DNA of 64,000 bases from Microbacterium sp. cf332 (GTDB taxonomy: Bacteria; Actinomycetota; Actinomycetes; Actinomycetales; Microbacteriaceae), in NCBI RefSeq assembly GCF_900102175.1, contig NZ_FNKN01000001.1, positions 1,054,001 to 1,118,000 of the forward strand, written 5' to 3'. The position numbers were made by a program, and so were the translations under genes. Positions 53,951 to 62,775 of this stretch are shown here, one piece after another. The notes under the pieces were generated by a model. It was not told the origin of the DNA. It made no database searches and worked only from the letters and a program-made list of their open reading frames with translations. Every line of letters starts with the position of its first letter. Position 1 is the first letter of the stretch.

Positions 53951-54016
53951 CCGTCGACTCGCCACAAATGGTGGGTCCCACCCCCGCCGCATCCGCAGTT
54001 CGTGGCGACTCGACGG
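53951..54016. repeat. Intergenic inverted-repeat element, family 1, copy A
   Basis: Arms CCGTCGACTCGCCAC and GTGGCGACTCGACGG pair over 15 bases with one mismatch, around a 36-base centre containing GCATCCGC. It lies between the convergent pucR-like and ramB genes and is preceded by C runs. Confidence 0.8.
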
Positions 54017-54028
54017 GGTCCGCGCGGA

Positions 54029-55513
54029 TCAGGACGGGGCGTGCGCCTCGAGGAACGCATACAGGTCGGTCGTGTCGACGCCCGGGAAGGCGCCCGTCGG
54101 CAGGGTCGCGAGCAGCGTCCGGGGCGTCTTGACGTTCGGCCACGCAGACGTCCGCCACCGTTCCTCGAGCTCGACCGGCGCGCGCCGGCAGCAGACGTCG
54201 ACCGAGTGTCGCGACACGCCGCGGTGGGCCGTGTCGCGTCCGAGGAACCACTTCGTGTCGTCGAAGCGCACACCGACGCTGATCGAGTGCGCGCCCTCGC
54301 TCGAGTGCTCGACCCGGGCGGTGCACCAGTAGGTCCCGTTCGCCGTATCGGTGTACTGGTAATAGGGGTTGAAGCGGTCGTCGACCTCGAACACCGCCCG
54401 ACTCGTCCACTCGCGGCAGCACAGCTGCCCCTCGATCGCGCCCAGGCGGTCGGTCGGGAAGTCGACGTCGTCGTTCTCGTACGCCTTGGTGATGGTGCCC
54501 GACTCGTGGACCTTGAGGAAGTGCACCGGGATGCCGAGGTGCTGCGTCGCGAGATTGGTGAAGCGGTGCGCTGCTGTCTCGTACGAGACGGAGTAGGCGT
54601 CGCGCAGATCCTCGATCGAGATCGCACGCCGCTCCTTCGCCTCGCGCAGCGCCGGCGCGGCATCCGACTCGGGGATCAGCAGCGCTCCGGTCAGGTAGTT
54701 GGTCTCGACGCGCTGACGCAGGAACTCGTCGTAGCTGGTCGGCTCGGTGTGGCCGAGGATGCGGCTCGACAGCGCCTGCAGCACCGCGGTGCGCGGGTCG
54801 GCCGGGCCGGCCCCCGACAGCCGGCTCGACAGGTAGAGCCGCCCGTGGGCGAGGTCGGCCACGCTGCGGGTCGTCTGCGGCAGATCCGCGACGTGGTGGA
54901 TGCTGAAACCGAGGTGGGCGGCGATGTCGCTCGCGGTGCGCTGCGTGACGGGCCCGCCGGGATGTCCGACGGCCGCGAGAAGCTCGCGCGCCTGGCGCTC
55001 GAGGTCAGGGAAGTGGTTGTCCTGCTTCCGCATGAGCCGCCGGAGGGCGATGTTCGCGCGGCGAGCCTCCTCGGGGGTCGCCGCGCGCTCGTCGTGCAGC
55101 CGCTCGATCTCGCCCTGCAAAGCGAGGAGCGCACGAAGCGCCTCGTCGGGCACCGCGCGCGGGATGCGGAACGGCGTGATCCCGGCGCTGCGGAACGTCG
55201 GACCCGCCATGGCCCGCGCGACCTCGATCTCGAGCGCCGCTCGAGGATCGAGCTCTTCGGACTCGAGGAGGGCGTCGAGCGACGAGCCGAGCGCACGCGC
55301 GATCGTCCGCAGCAGCGACAGCTTGGGTTCGCGTCGACCGTTCTCGATCATGGAGAGCTGGCTCGGAGCGCGACCGACGGCAGCTGCGAGGTCGTCGAGG
55401 GTCATCCCCCGCCCGGTACGGATCTGCCGGATGCGGCGACCGATCGTGAAGGCGTCCATGTCCTCATCGTCGGGCGCCGGGCCTCCGGCGGCGACGGCAT
55501 CCTCGCGCGTCAT
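54029..55513 (-). CDS. ramB: RamB-type regulator of acetate / glyoxylate metabolism
   Basis: A 494-residue protein matching RamB in length and layout: an N-terminal Xre helix-turn-helix ([20 protein letters not shown]), a central ImmA/IrrE-like region without an HExxH motif, and the C-terminal short-chain-fatty-acyl-regulator domain with paired cysteines in GQLCCREW and VDVCCRRA. In Corynebacterium RamB represses aceA and aceB; here it is divergent from aceA with aceB next. CAGAAT lies 6 bases before the ATG. Confidence 0.9.
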   Translation of the reverse strand: MTREDAVAAGGPAPDDEDMDAFTIGRRIRQIRTGRGMTLDDLAAAVGRAPSQLSMIENGRREPKLSLLRTIARALGSSLDALLESEELDPRAALEIEVARAMAGPTFRSAGITPFRIPRAVPDEALRALLALQGEIERLHDERAATPEEARRANIALRRLMRKQDNHFPDLERQARELLAAVGHPGGPVTQRTASDIAAHLGFSIHHVADLPQTTRSVADLAHGRLYLSSRLSGAGPADPRTAVLQALSSRILGHTEPTSYDEFLRQRVETNYLTGALLIPESDAAPALREAKERRAISIEDLRDAYSVSYETAAHRFTNLATQHLGIPVHFLKVHESGTITKAYENDDVDFPTDRLGAIEGQLCCREWTSRAVFEVDDRFNPYYQYTDTANGTYWCTARVEHSSEGAHSISVGVRFDDTKWFLGRDTAHRGVSRHSVDVCCRRAPVELEERWRTSAWPNVKTPRTLLATLPTGAFPGVDTTDLYAFLEAHAPS

Positions 55514-55519
55514 GGCGGG

Positions 55520-55555
55520 ATTCTGTCACGAAAGCAGAAGATCGCTCGATCTTCT
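55520..55555. promoter_or_regulatory. ramB promoter box and 20-bp palindrome in the ramB-aceA interval
   Basis: On the minus strand CAGAAT (55520-55525) is 6 bases before the ramB ATG. Just upstream, 55536-55555 is the perfect palindrome AGAAGATCG-CT-CGATCTTCT, 23 bases from the ramB start and 89 bases before aceA. It is placed to control both genes, but it does not resemble the published corynebacterial RamB site as I recall it. Confidence 0.5.
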
Positions 55556-55644
55556 CTGCGGATGCGCCGGGAGCACGCCGACAAGTTCGCCCACAGTGGT
55601 CTCCACGACGGGCAGAGCAGCCCGTTCCGACGAAGGAGACCGAG

Positions 55645-56952
55645 ATGACCACGATTCCCGCTCCGGGTCCGCTGCGGCCCGGCGACCAGATCCAGACCGC
55701 CGCCGAGCTCGAGGAGCTGTGGCGGAGCGACCCCCGGTGGGACGGCATCGAGCGCACCTTCAGCGCCGACGACGTCATCCGGCTCCGGGGCTCCGTGCGC
55801 GAGGACGCCACCCTCGCACGACGCGGCGCGGAGTCGCTGTGGAACCTGCTGCACACCGAGGAGTACGTCCGCGCGCTCGGCGCATACACGGGCGGCCAGG
55901 CCGTGCAGCAGGTGCGCGCGGGTCTGAAGGCGATCTACCTCTCGGGCTGGCAGGTCGCGGCCGACGCCAACCTCGCGGGCCAGACCTACCCCGATCAGAG
56001 CCTCTACCCCGCCAACTCGGTGCCCGCCGTCGTCCGGCGCGTCACCAACGCGCTGCTCCGGCAGGACCAGATCGAGCATGCCGAGGGCAGCCGCACGCGC
56101 GACTGGCTCGCCCCGATCGTCGCGGACGGCGAGGCGGGGTTCGGCGGACCGCTGAACGCCTACGAGCTCGCGGCATCCCTCATCGCCGCGGGCGCCGCCG
56201 GCACCCACTGGGAGGACCAGCTCGCGAGCGAGAAGAAGTGCGGCCACCTCGGCGGCAAGGTGCTCGTGCCCACCGCGCAGCACATCCGCACGCTCAACGC
56301 CGCGCGCCTGGCGGGGGATGTCGCGGGCGTCCCGGCGATCGTGATCGCCCGCACCGACGCGCTCGGCGCCGACCTCATCACGAGCGACGTCGACGAGCGC
56401 GACCGCCCCTTCCTCACCGGCGAGCGCACGAGTGAGGGCTTCCACCGCACGCGCCCCGGGATCGACGCCGTCATCGCACGCGGTCTCGCGTTCGCGCCGT
56501 ACGCCGATCTGCTGTGGGTCGAGACCGGCGAGCCCGACATCGAGCTCGCCCGCGAGTTCGCGGCGGCCGTCCACGCCGAGCATCCCGGCAAGCTGCTCGC
56601 CTACAACTGCTCGCCGAGCTTCAACTGGAGGCGGCACCTCAGCGACGCGCAGATCGCGACGTTCCAGGCCGAGCTGGCCGAGCTGGGGTACCGGTTCCAG
56701 TTCATCACCCTCGCCGGATTCCACGCCGTGAACCACTCGATGTTCGAACTCGCCCGGGGCTACGCCGACCGGGCCATGAGCGCGTACGTCGAGCTGCAGC
56801 AGGCGGAGTTCGACGCCGAGGCTCACGGCTACACCGCGACGCGCCACCAGCGCGAAGCCGGCACCGGCTACTTCGACGCCCTCTCGACGGCGCTCAACCC
56901 CGACAGCGCCACCCTCGCCCTGGCCGGATCGACCGAGGCATCCCAGTTCTGA
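55645..56952 (+). CDS. aceA: Isocitrate lyase
   Basis: A 435-residue enzyme that cleaves isocitrate to glyoxylate and succinate. The catalytic signature [10 protein letters not shown] lies near residue 200, with the active-site cysteine; [12 protein letters not shown] and the C-terminal region are also typical. AAGGAG precedes the ATG. With aceB it makes up the glyoxylate bypass, needed for growth on acetate or fatty acids. Confidence 0.96.
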   Translation: MTTIPAPGPLRPGDQIQTAAELEELWRSDPRWDGIERTFSADDVIRLRGSVREDATLARRGAESLWNLLHTEEYVRALGAYTGGQAVQQVRAGLKAIYLSGWQVAADANLAGQTYPDQSLYPANSVPAVVRRVTNALLRQDQIEHAEGSRTRDWLAPIVADGEAGFGGPLNAYELAASLIAAGAAGTHWEDQLASEKKCGHLGGKVLVPTAQHIRTLNAARLAGDVAGVPAIVIARTDALGADLITSDVDERDRPFLTGERTSEGFHRTRPGIDAVIARGLAFAPYADLLWVETGEPDIELAREFAAAVHAEHPGKLLAYNCSPSFNWRRHLSDAQIATFQAELAELGYRFQFITLAGFHAVNHSMFELARGYADRAMSAYVELQQAEFDAEAHGYTATRHQREAGTGYFDALSTALNPDSATLALAGSTEASQF

Positions 56953-56965
56953 CCCATCCCCACCT

Positions 56966-57029
56966 CGTCGACTCGCCCGAAAACGCCGATCCGGAGCCCT
57001 CTGCATCCGCAACTTCTGGCGAGTCGACG
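56966..57029. repeat. Intergenic inverted-repeat element, family 1, copy B
   Basis: Perfect 12-bp arms CGTCGACTCGCC and GGCGAGTCGACG around a 40-base centre with the shared GCATCCGC. It fills most of the 100-base interval between aceA and aceB, which are transcribed in the same direction. Confidence 0.8.
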
Positions 57030-57052
57030 GGAGAGACCCAGGAGACGAGACC

Positions 57053-58726
57053 ATGACCATCGCAGACACCACGGCAGAGACACACACGCAGACCCGGCGA
57101 CGCAGCTGGACGGGACCCGTCGCCGTGCAGGCGCACGAACCCGCCCTCGCCGTGCGCGGCGACATGCACTCGCGATTCGACGAGATCCTCACCCCCGACG
57201 CGCTCGACTTCGTCGCCGCGCTGCACGACCGGTTCGCGGGTCGACGCCACGACCGCCTCGCCGACCGGATGCGGCGCCGCTTCGAGATCGGCAACGGTGC
57301 CGACCCGTCGTTCCGCAGCGACACCGCGCACATCCGCGACGACGACTCGTGGCGGGTCGCGGGCGCCGGACCCGGCCTCGAGGACCGCCGTGTCGAGATC
57401 ACGGGGCCCACCGACCCCAAGATGACGATCAACGCGCTGAACTCGGGGGCCCGGGTGTGGCTCGCCGATCAGGAGGACGCCACCTCGCCGACCTGGCGGA
57501 ACGTCATCGGCGGGCAGCTGTCCCTGCGCGACGCGATCCGCGGCGAGCTCGAGCACACCGGTCCCGACGGGCGGCGCTACGCCGTCACCGCCGAGCGCAC
57601 CCCGACGATCGTCATGCGCCCGCGGGGCTGGCACCTCACCGAGAAGCACCTCGCCTGGACCGACCGCACCGGTCGCACGCTCGACGCCTCGGGGTCACTG
57701 GTCGACTTCGGGCTGTATGCGTTCCACAACGCGGTGCGTCTGGTCGACGACGGCCGCGGGCCGTACTTCTACCTCGCCAAGCTCGAGTCGAGCGCCGAGG
57801 CGCAGCTGTGGGACGACGTCTTCTCGTTCACCGAGCGACGGCTGGGACTGGCCCACGGCACCATCCGGGCGACCGTGCTGATCGAGACGCTTCCCGCGGC
57901 GTTCGAGATGGACGAGATCCTCTTCGCGCTCCGCGACCACTGCGCGGGCCTGAACGCCGGGCGCTGGGACTACATCTTCTCGATGATCAAGAACTACCGC
58001 GGCCGCGGGGCGCGGTTCGTGCTGCCCGACCGCAGCGCGGTGACCATGACCGTGCCGTTCATGCGCGCGTACACCGAGCTGCTCGTCAAGACCTGCCACC
58101 GCCGGGGCGCGCACGCGATCGGCGGGATGAGCGCGTTCATCCCCAACCGTCGCGATCCCGAGATCACTCGGGCCGCGTTCGAGAAGGTCGCCGCAGACAA
58201 GCGGCGCGAGGCGGGCGACGGCTTCGACGGCACGTGGGTCGCGCACCCCGACCTCATCCCCGTTGCGCGGGCAGAGTTCGACGCCGTACTCGGCGACCGC
58301 CCCAACCAGCTCGATCGGCGCCGCGACGACGTCGAGGTGGCAGCATCCGAGCTCATCGACTGCCACATCGGACTGCCGATCACCACAGCCGGTGTGCGCG
58401 CCAACGTGTCGGTAGCGGTGCGCTACCTCGAGGCCTGGCTGCGCGGCATCGGGGCCGTGGCGATCGACGACCTCATGGAGGATGCGGCGACCGCCGAGAT
58501 CAGCCGCTCGCAGATCTGGCAGTGGATCCACCAGGACCGGACGACGGACGACGGGACGCCGATCACCCGCGCCTGGGTCGACGGCCTCGTCGAGGATGTG
58601 CTGGCCGAGACCGAGCGCCGGGACGGCGATCGCTTCGACGACGCTGCGGCCCTGTTCCGCGAGGTCGCCCTGGGTGCGGAGTTCCCCGCCTTCCTGACGC
58701 TCCCCGCCTACGCGAAGTACCTCTGA
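57053..58726 (+). CDS. aceB: Malate synthase A
   Basis: A 557-residue enzyme that condenses glyoxylate with acetyl-CoA to malate. The signature MRPRGWHLTEKHL lies near residue 187, VLIETLPAAFEMDEILF and GRWDYIFSMIKN follow, as in the A isoform. GGAGACGAG precedes the ATG. It is separated from aceA by a 64-bp inverted-repeat element that could act as a terminator or processing site. Confidence 0.95.
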   Translation: MTIADTTAETHTQTRRRSWTGPVAVQAHEPALAVRGDMHSRFDEILTPDALDFVAALHDRFAGRRHDRLADRMRRRFEIGNGADPSFRSDTAHIRDDDSWRVAGAGPGLEDRRVEITGPTDPKMTINALNSGARVWLADQEDATSPTWRNVIGGQLSLRDAIRGELEHTGPDGRRYAVTAERTPTIVMRPRGWHLTEKHLAWTDRTGRTLDASGSLVDFGLYAFHNAVRLVDDGRGPYFYLAKLESSAEAQLWDDVFSFTERRLGLAHGTIRATVLIETLPAAFEMDEILFALRDHCAGLNAGRWDYIFSMIKNYRGRGARFVLPDRSAVTMTVPFMRAYTELLVKTCHRRGAHAIGGMSAFIPNRRDPEITRAAFEKVAADKRREAGDGFDGTWVAHPDLIPVARAEFDAVLGDRPNQLDRRRDDVEVAASELIDCHIGLPITTAGVRANVSVAVRYLEAWLRGIGAVAIDDLMEDAATAEISRSQIWQWIHQDRTTDDGTPITRAWVDGLVEDVLAETERRDGDRFDDAAALFREVALGAEFPAFLTLPAYAKYL

Positions 58727-58740
58727 GGCCCCTCTCCCCT

Positions 58741-58806
58741 CCGTCGACTCGCCACGAACTGCGGGTCCGGCACCCACCGCATCCGCCTTTCCTGGCGAGT
58801 CGACGG
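58741..58806. repeat. Intergenic inverted-repeat element, family 1, copy C
   Basis: Perfect 14-bp arms CCGTCGACTCGCCA and TGGCGAGTCGACGG. The centre holds a second hairpin (GCGGGT with ACCCACCGC) and GCATCCGC. A G-run tract (58805-58820) follows. It lies between convergent aceB and the lipoprotein gene, 15 bases after the aceB stop. Confidence 0.85.
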
Positions 58807-58822
58807 GTGGGGGGTGGGGGCT

Positions 58823-59812
58823 TCAGCGGGGCGGGAGGAGGAGGAGGGGGATGAGGCCGGCGGGGGCGCGACGGGCTTGGAAGTCGGTGCCGACGATGCG
58901 CTGGCAGCCGTCGAGCTCGACCGTCAGCGGAGGGTGGGACTCCTCCGGCGCGGAGGCGATGCGCGGGTGCACCACGACGAATCGCGACGCCGTCTCGGCG
59001 CAGTGCGCACCGCCCGGGGGTGCGGCTGCGGCCATGAGCACGGCACCGGCGGATGCGGCGTCGAGCGAGAACACCCCGTCGAAGACGCCGCCCTCGCCCA
59101 TGACGACCGGCGTCCCGGCGTCGGCGTCCGCGTCGGGGGCGTCGGGGGCGTCAGCTCGATAGACGCAGACCCGGGCTCCGGTCACACCGTCGAGCGGTGA
59201 CGAGCCGGGCGAGGTCCCTCCGAAGAGCTCGAGCGGGGCCACCCCCGCACGCGTTGCACAGCCCGCCTCTGTCGCCTCGCGCAGTTCGATCCGCTCGGCG
59301 CCCGAGAACGTGCGGTCGATGACGTCGAGGCGAGCCAGGGCAGCGAGCGCCTCCTCTTCCTTCGGCCCGCCGCACGCGGTCAGCGGGAACGACAGCGGCA
59401 CGAAACGGCCCGCCGCATCGGTTGCCCAGAGTGGGCGGAAACCATACGCGACGGCGGAGCAGACCGCCGCGGGGCCGGGATCGCTGGGCGCGCCCATCGC
59501 GTCGAGGAACTCGGTGAGGTCGCCCTCGTAGCGCACCACCTCGGCCCCCGCGATGACACCGTCGGCGTCCTCGCGCGTCACGCCGCCCGCGCACTCCACG
59601 ACGGCGACGGCGTCGAAGTCCTCGGGCACGAGGCCGGCGCCGGGAAGGGGGTCGGGTATCAGACCGGGACACGACATCGTGTCGGACACCGTCGCGACCT
59701 CACGGATAGGCGCAGGCCCGAGCGGCACAGACGCGCACCCGGCAAGCACGAGCACGAGCGCCGTCGCCGCACACGTCGCCGCACCCGCAGCCAGAATCGT
59801 CCGCACCCGCAT
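58823..59812 (-). CDS. Lipoprotein of unknown function
   Basis: A 329-residue exported protein. It has a signal peptide with lipobox VLAGC (Cys near residue 25) and no membrane span after that. The mature part has several spaced cysteines (SCPGL, VECAGG, AVCSAV, TACGG, GCATRAG, RVCVYRA, AHCAETA, DGCQRIV), which suggests disulfides. I recognise no domain. The start at 59812 is preferred to a GTG at 59842 because of the compact signal peptide. It is bounded by repeat copies C and D. Confidence 0.75.
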   Translation of the reverse strand: MRVRTILAAGAATCAATALVLVLAGCASVPLGPAPIREVATVSDTMSCPGLIPDPLPGAGLVPEDFDAVAVVECAGGVTREDADGVIAGAEVVRYEGDLTEFLDAMGAPSDPGPAAVCSAVAYGFRPLWATDAAGRFVPLSFPLTACGGPKEEEALAALARLDVIDRTFSGAERIELREATEAGCATRAGVAPLELFGGTSPGSSPLDGVTGARVCVYRADAPDAPDADADAGTPVVMGEGGVFDGVFSLDAASAGAVLMAAAAPPGGAHCAETASRFVVVHPRIASAPEESHPPLTVELDGCQRIVGTDFQARRAPAGLIPLLLLPPR

Positions 59813-59897
59813 CCGCACCCGCTCGTCCCTCCGGCACTCCACCTCTCCCCCACGCTATGACGCACCTCCATCCCGCGGGTGACGACGGCATAACGAT

Positions 59898-59961
59898 CGT
59901 CGACTCGCCACGAACTGTGGATCGGGCACCCACCGCATCCGCATTTCCTGGCGAGTCGACG
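59898..59961. repeat. Intergenic inverted-repeat element, family 1, copy D
   Basis: Perfect 13-bp arms CGTCGACTCGCCA and TGGCGAGTCGACG. The centre is nearly the same as copy C (GAACTGTGG, GGCACCCACCGCATCCGC, TTTCCTGG). A long G-run tract (59961-59987) follows. It is in the 175-base interval between the response regulator stop and the lipoprotein gene start, which shows nothing else. Confidence 0.85.
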
Positions 59962-59987
59962 GGTTGGGGGTGGGGGTGGGGGCAGGG

Positions 59988-60629
59988 TCAGGCGGGCGGG
60001 AGGAGGCCGCGCTCGAGCGCGAGGGTGACGGCACGGGTGCGGCTGTCGACGCCGAGCTTGTCGTAGACGCGCAGCAGATGCGTCTTGACCGTCGACTCGC
60101 CGATCCCCAGCTGCACGGCGATCTGCCGGTTGCCGTGCCCGGCTGCGACGAGGCGCAGCACGTCGGTCTCGCGTGGAGTGAGGGCGGATGCGGGCGGCTC
60201 GGGCCGCCGCATCCGTTCGACCAGACGCACGGCGACGGCGGGCGACAGCGCCGACTGTCCCGCCGCGACCGACCGGATGCCGGCGACGATCTCCTCGCGC
60301 GGCGCCGCCTTCAGCAGATACCCGCTCGCCCCGGCCTCGATCGCCGCGAGGATCTGATCGTCGCTCTCGTACGTCGTCAGGATCAGCACCCGAGGCGTCG
60401 ACGCCTCGGCGCGGTCGGAGATGATGCGGGCGGTCGCGGCGACGCCGTCGAGCACGGGCATGCGGAGATCCATCAACACGACGTCTGGCCGCGTCTGCGC
60501 GACGAGCTGCGCGGCCTGTTCGCCGTCGGCAGCCTCCGCGACGACGGCGAAGCCCGGCTCGTCGGCCAGCAGACCCGCGAGCCCCGCACGCACGATGGGA
60601 TGGTCGTCGACGATGAGCAGCCGGATCAT
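59988..60629 (-). CDS. NarL/LuxR-type response regulator
   Basis: A 213-residue regulator. The receiver domain has the acidic pair Asp8-Asp9, phospho-acceptor Asp54 (VLMDLRMPV) and Lys in GYLLKAAP. The C-terminal LuxR helix-turn-helix is LTPRETDVLRLVAAGHGNRQ with GIGESTVKTHLLRVYDKLGV. Its ATG overlaps the kinase stop (ATGA). It probably controls the adjacent ABC exporter. Confidence 0.93.
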   Translation of the reverse strand: MIRLLIVDDHPIVRAGLAGLLADEPGFAVVAEAADGEQAAQLVAQTRPDVVLMDLRMPVLDGVAATARIISDRAEASTPRVLILTTYESDDQILAAIEAGASGYLLKAAPREEIVAGIRSVAAGQSALSPAVAVRLVERMRRPEPPASALTPRETDVLRLVAAGHGNRQIAVQLGIGESTVKTHLLRVYDKLGVDSRTRAVTLALERGLLPPA

Positions 60630-61870
60630 GCGGGCAGCGCCTCGCGTCCGGATGCGAGCGCCGCCGCTGCCGGAAGCCGTACGGTCAGCGTCGTTCCCGC
60701 GCCCGCCGTCGCGGCGACCTCGACCGAGCCGCCGGCGAGCGCCACCCGCTCGCGCATCCCGTCGAGTCCGTACCCAGTGCGCGGCGACCCCGGATCGAAC
60801 CCGCGCCCGTCGTCGTGCACCTCGAGGCGCAGCCAGCCGTCGTCGTCCCGCGCCAGGCCGACGTCGACCCGGGCGGCGCCGGCATGCTTGCGGACATTGG
60901 CCAACGCCTCCTGCATGCAGCGCAGCACCACCACCTGCGTCTCGCGGCCGATGGTCTCATCCCCCGCCGCTCCGGCAGGTGCCGGCGCTGCCGTCGACAG
61001 TGTGTCGACGACCGCGATCGCCAATCCCGTGTCGGCGCGGAAACGCTCGACCAGACGCTCGACCGCCGCCCCCAGTGCGGGATCGCCCGGAACCGCCGCG
61101 GTGCGCGCGACGATCGCTCGGGCCTCGCCGAGAGCTTCGCGCGCGGCGGCCTCGAGCCGCTCGGCGGCCTCGGCGGCGCCCTCGGCATCGCCGCCGCGCG
61201 AGCGCCTGCCCGCCTGCTCCGCGAGCATCACCAACCCCGCGAGGGTCTGTGCGAGCGTGTCGTGGATCTCGCGGGCCAGGTGCTCACGCTCGGCGGATGC
61301 CCCCCGGTCGCGGTTGAGCGCTTCGACCTGCTGCTGCGCCTCAGACAGTTCCGCGAGCAGTCGGGCCCGCTCCTGCCCGTACTCGGCGATGGCGGTGATC
61401 CACCAGCCCATCGCGATCGAGAACGCCACCGAGAGCACCGCGACGGCAAGTGCCTCGACGACAGCGTCGAGGGCGAACACGAAGCCGCCCGCATAGCCGA
61501 CGAACATGCCGACACCGACGACGACTGACCCCGAGACGCCATCGCGGCGCGCGGGCGCGAAGATCCAGACGAGCGGATACGCGATCACCTGCATCGTCGC
61601 GAGCGACGGATCGGCGAAGGTCATCACCGCCAGCCCGACGAAGGCGATCGCCAGGAAGGCCCGGAACCGCCGGGCGTCCTCCGCACCGGCCGACGGACGT
61701 GCCACGACGTAGGCGGCGACGAGCAGGCCGAGCCCGGCCGCACCCCACGGCAGACGCTCCGCGGCGGAGCCGGCGGCGCCGCGACCGCTGAGGGCTCCGA
61801 GGACGAGGATGCCGATGCCGAGCGCCACGACGGCGGCGACGGCGACATCCACCCATCTGCGACTGATCAC
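60626..61870 (-). CDS. NarL-type sensor histidine kinase
   Basis: A 414-residue kinase. Residues 1-155 contain about five or six membrane helices with little extracellular loop, suggesting an intramembrane sensor. A short coiled coil leads to the HisKA_3 motif REIHDTLAQTLAGLVMLAEQ with the phospho-histidine, and the ATPase domain has QEALANVRKHA and HDDGRGFDPG. The GTG at 61870 follows AGGATGGA. It overlaps the response regulator gene. Confidence 0.9.
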   Translation of the reverse strand: MISRRWVDVAVAAVVALGIGILVLGALSGRGAAGSAAERLPWGAAGLGLLVAAYVVARPSAGAEDARRFRAFLAIAFVGLAVMTFADPSLATMQVIAYPLVWIFAPARRDGVSGSVVVGVGMFVGYAGGFVFALDAVVEALAVAVLSVAFSIAMGWWITAIAEYGQERARLLAELSEAQQQVEALNRDRGASAEREHLAREIHDTLAQTLAGLVMLAEQAGRRSRGGDAEGAAEAAERLEAAAREALGEARAIVARTAAVPGDPALGAAVERLVERFRADTGLAIAVVDTLSTAAPAPAGAAGDETIGRETQVVVLRCMQEALANVRKHAGAARVDVGLARDDDGWLRLEVHDDGRGFDPGSPRTGYGLDGMRERVALAGGSVEVAATAGAGTTLTVRLPAAAALASGREALPA

Positions 61871-61899
61871 GAGTCCATCCTGCCGGTGCGTGGCCCGCG

Positions 61900-62775
61900 T
61901 CAGCGGATGCGGGAACGGATGCGCGCCGACGCGAGCACCGTGAAGACGACCGCGACCGCGATGAGCATGACCACCGCGACCCCGACCGGAACCGTCGCCG
62001 TACCCACCTGGAGGTCGAGCCCGTAGACGCGGGCGAGCTCGTCCACGGCGCCCGGTGCGTCGCCGGCGAGCCGGTCGAGCGGCCCCGCCGCGAACTCGCG
62101 TCGGACGAGCATCGCCGACTGCGCGAAGGGCAGCACGCCGACGGCATCCCGCACCGCGTCGGGGAACGATCCGACGGGGATGTAGGCGCCGGCGACGAAA
62201 CCGGTGAGGGTCCCCACGAGCGTCGAGAGACCGGAGTACGACCCGCTCGTGCGCAGGAACGACACGACGAACGCCCACAGGGCCGTGTACGCCGCGACCG
62301 ACAGCACGGTCCACAGCACGATCCGCGCGATCTGCCCGGTGTCCGGGAGGGTGCCGCCGGTGGCGGCGAGGTAGCCGAGGGCCACGGCGAGCACGATGAG
62401 GGTCGTGATCAGTCCGATCACGAATGCCGAGCCGAGGTAGCCGAGCACGAGCTGCGCCCGGTGCACCGGGGAGACGAGGAAGTCGCGGAACCGACCGGTC
62501 GCGGCGTCCTCGACGAAGGTCGAGAGCGCGCCGAGCGGCGTCGTGACCGCCGCGACCGCGACGACGCCGGCGAACATCCAGGAGTCGACGAAGTCGCGCG
62601 CTGCGTCGCCGTCGAAGCCGGGCGTCGCCGCGAGCGAGTCGACCTGCATCTGCCCGAGGAACAGCGCGTACAGCAGGAACACGACGAGCGCGCCGGTCAA
62701 CGAGAAGAACACCCCGAGCGGGTCGCGGTAGAACAGCCGGAGGTTGCGGCCGACATAGGCGCGTACGGTTCTCAT
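61900..62775 (-). CDS. ABC-2 type exporter permease
   Basis: A 291-residue membrane protein with six predicted helices and the ABC-2 pattern: LRLFYRDPLGVFFSLTGALV at the N-terminus and YSGLSTLVGTLTGFVAGAYI in the middle. Its start overlaps the ATPase stop as ATGA. With the ATPase it forms a drug- or lipid-type exporter, next to a two-component system as in many Actinobacteria. Confidence 0.88.
   Translation of the reverse strand: MRTVRAYVGRNLRLFYRDPLGVFFSLTGALVVFLLYALFLGQMQVDSLAATPGFDGDAARDFVDSWMFAGVVAVAAVTTPLGALSTFVEDAATGRFRDFLVSPVHRAQLVLGYLGSAFVIGLITTLIVLAVALGYLAATGGTLPDTGQIARIVLWTVLSVAAYTALWAFVVSFLRTSGSYSGLSTLVGTLTGFVAGAYIPVGSFPDAVRDAVGVLPFAQSAMLVRREFAAGPLDRLAGDAPGAVDELARVYGLDLQVGTATVPVGVAVVMLIAVAVVFTVLASARIRSRIR

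Noticed and set aside
53951..54016. Repeat copy A read as a simple pucR/ramB terminator only
   Set aside because: Its sequence, not just its fold, recurs at three other loci, so it is better described as a repeat element that may also terminate.
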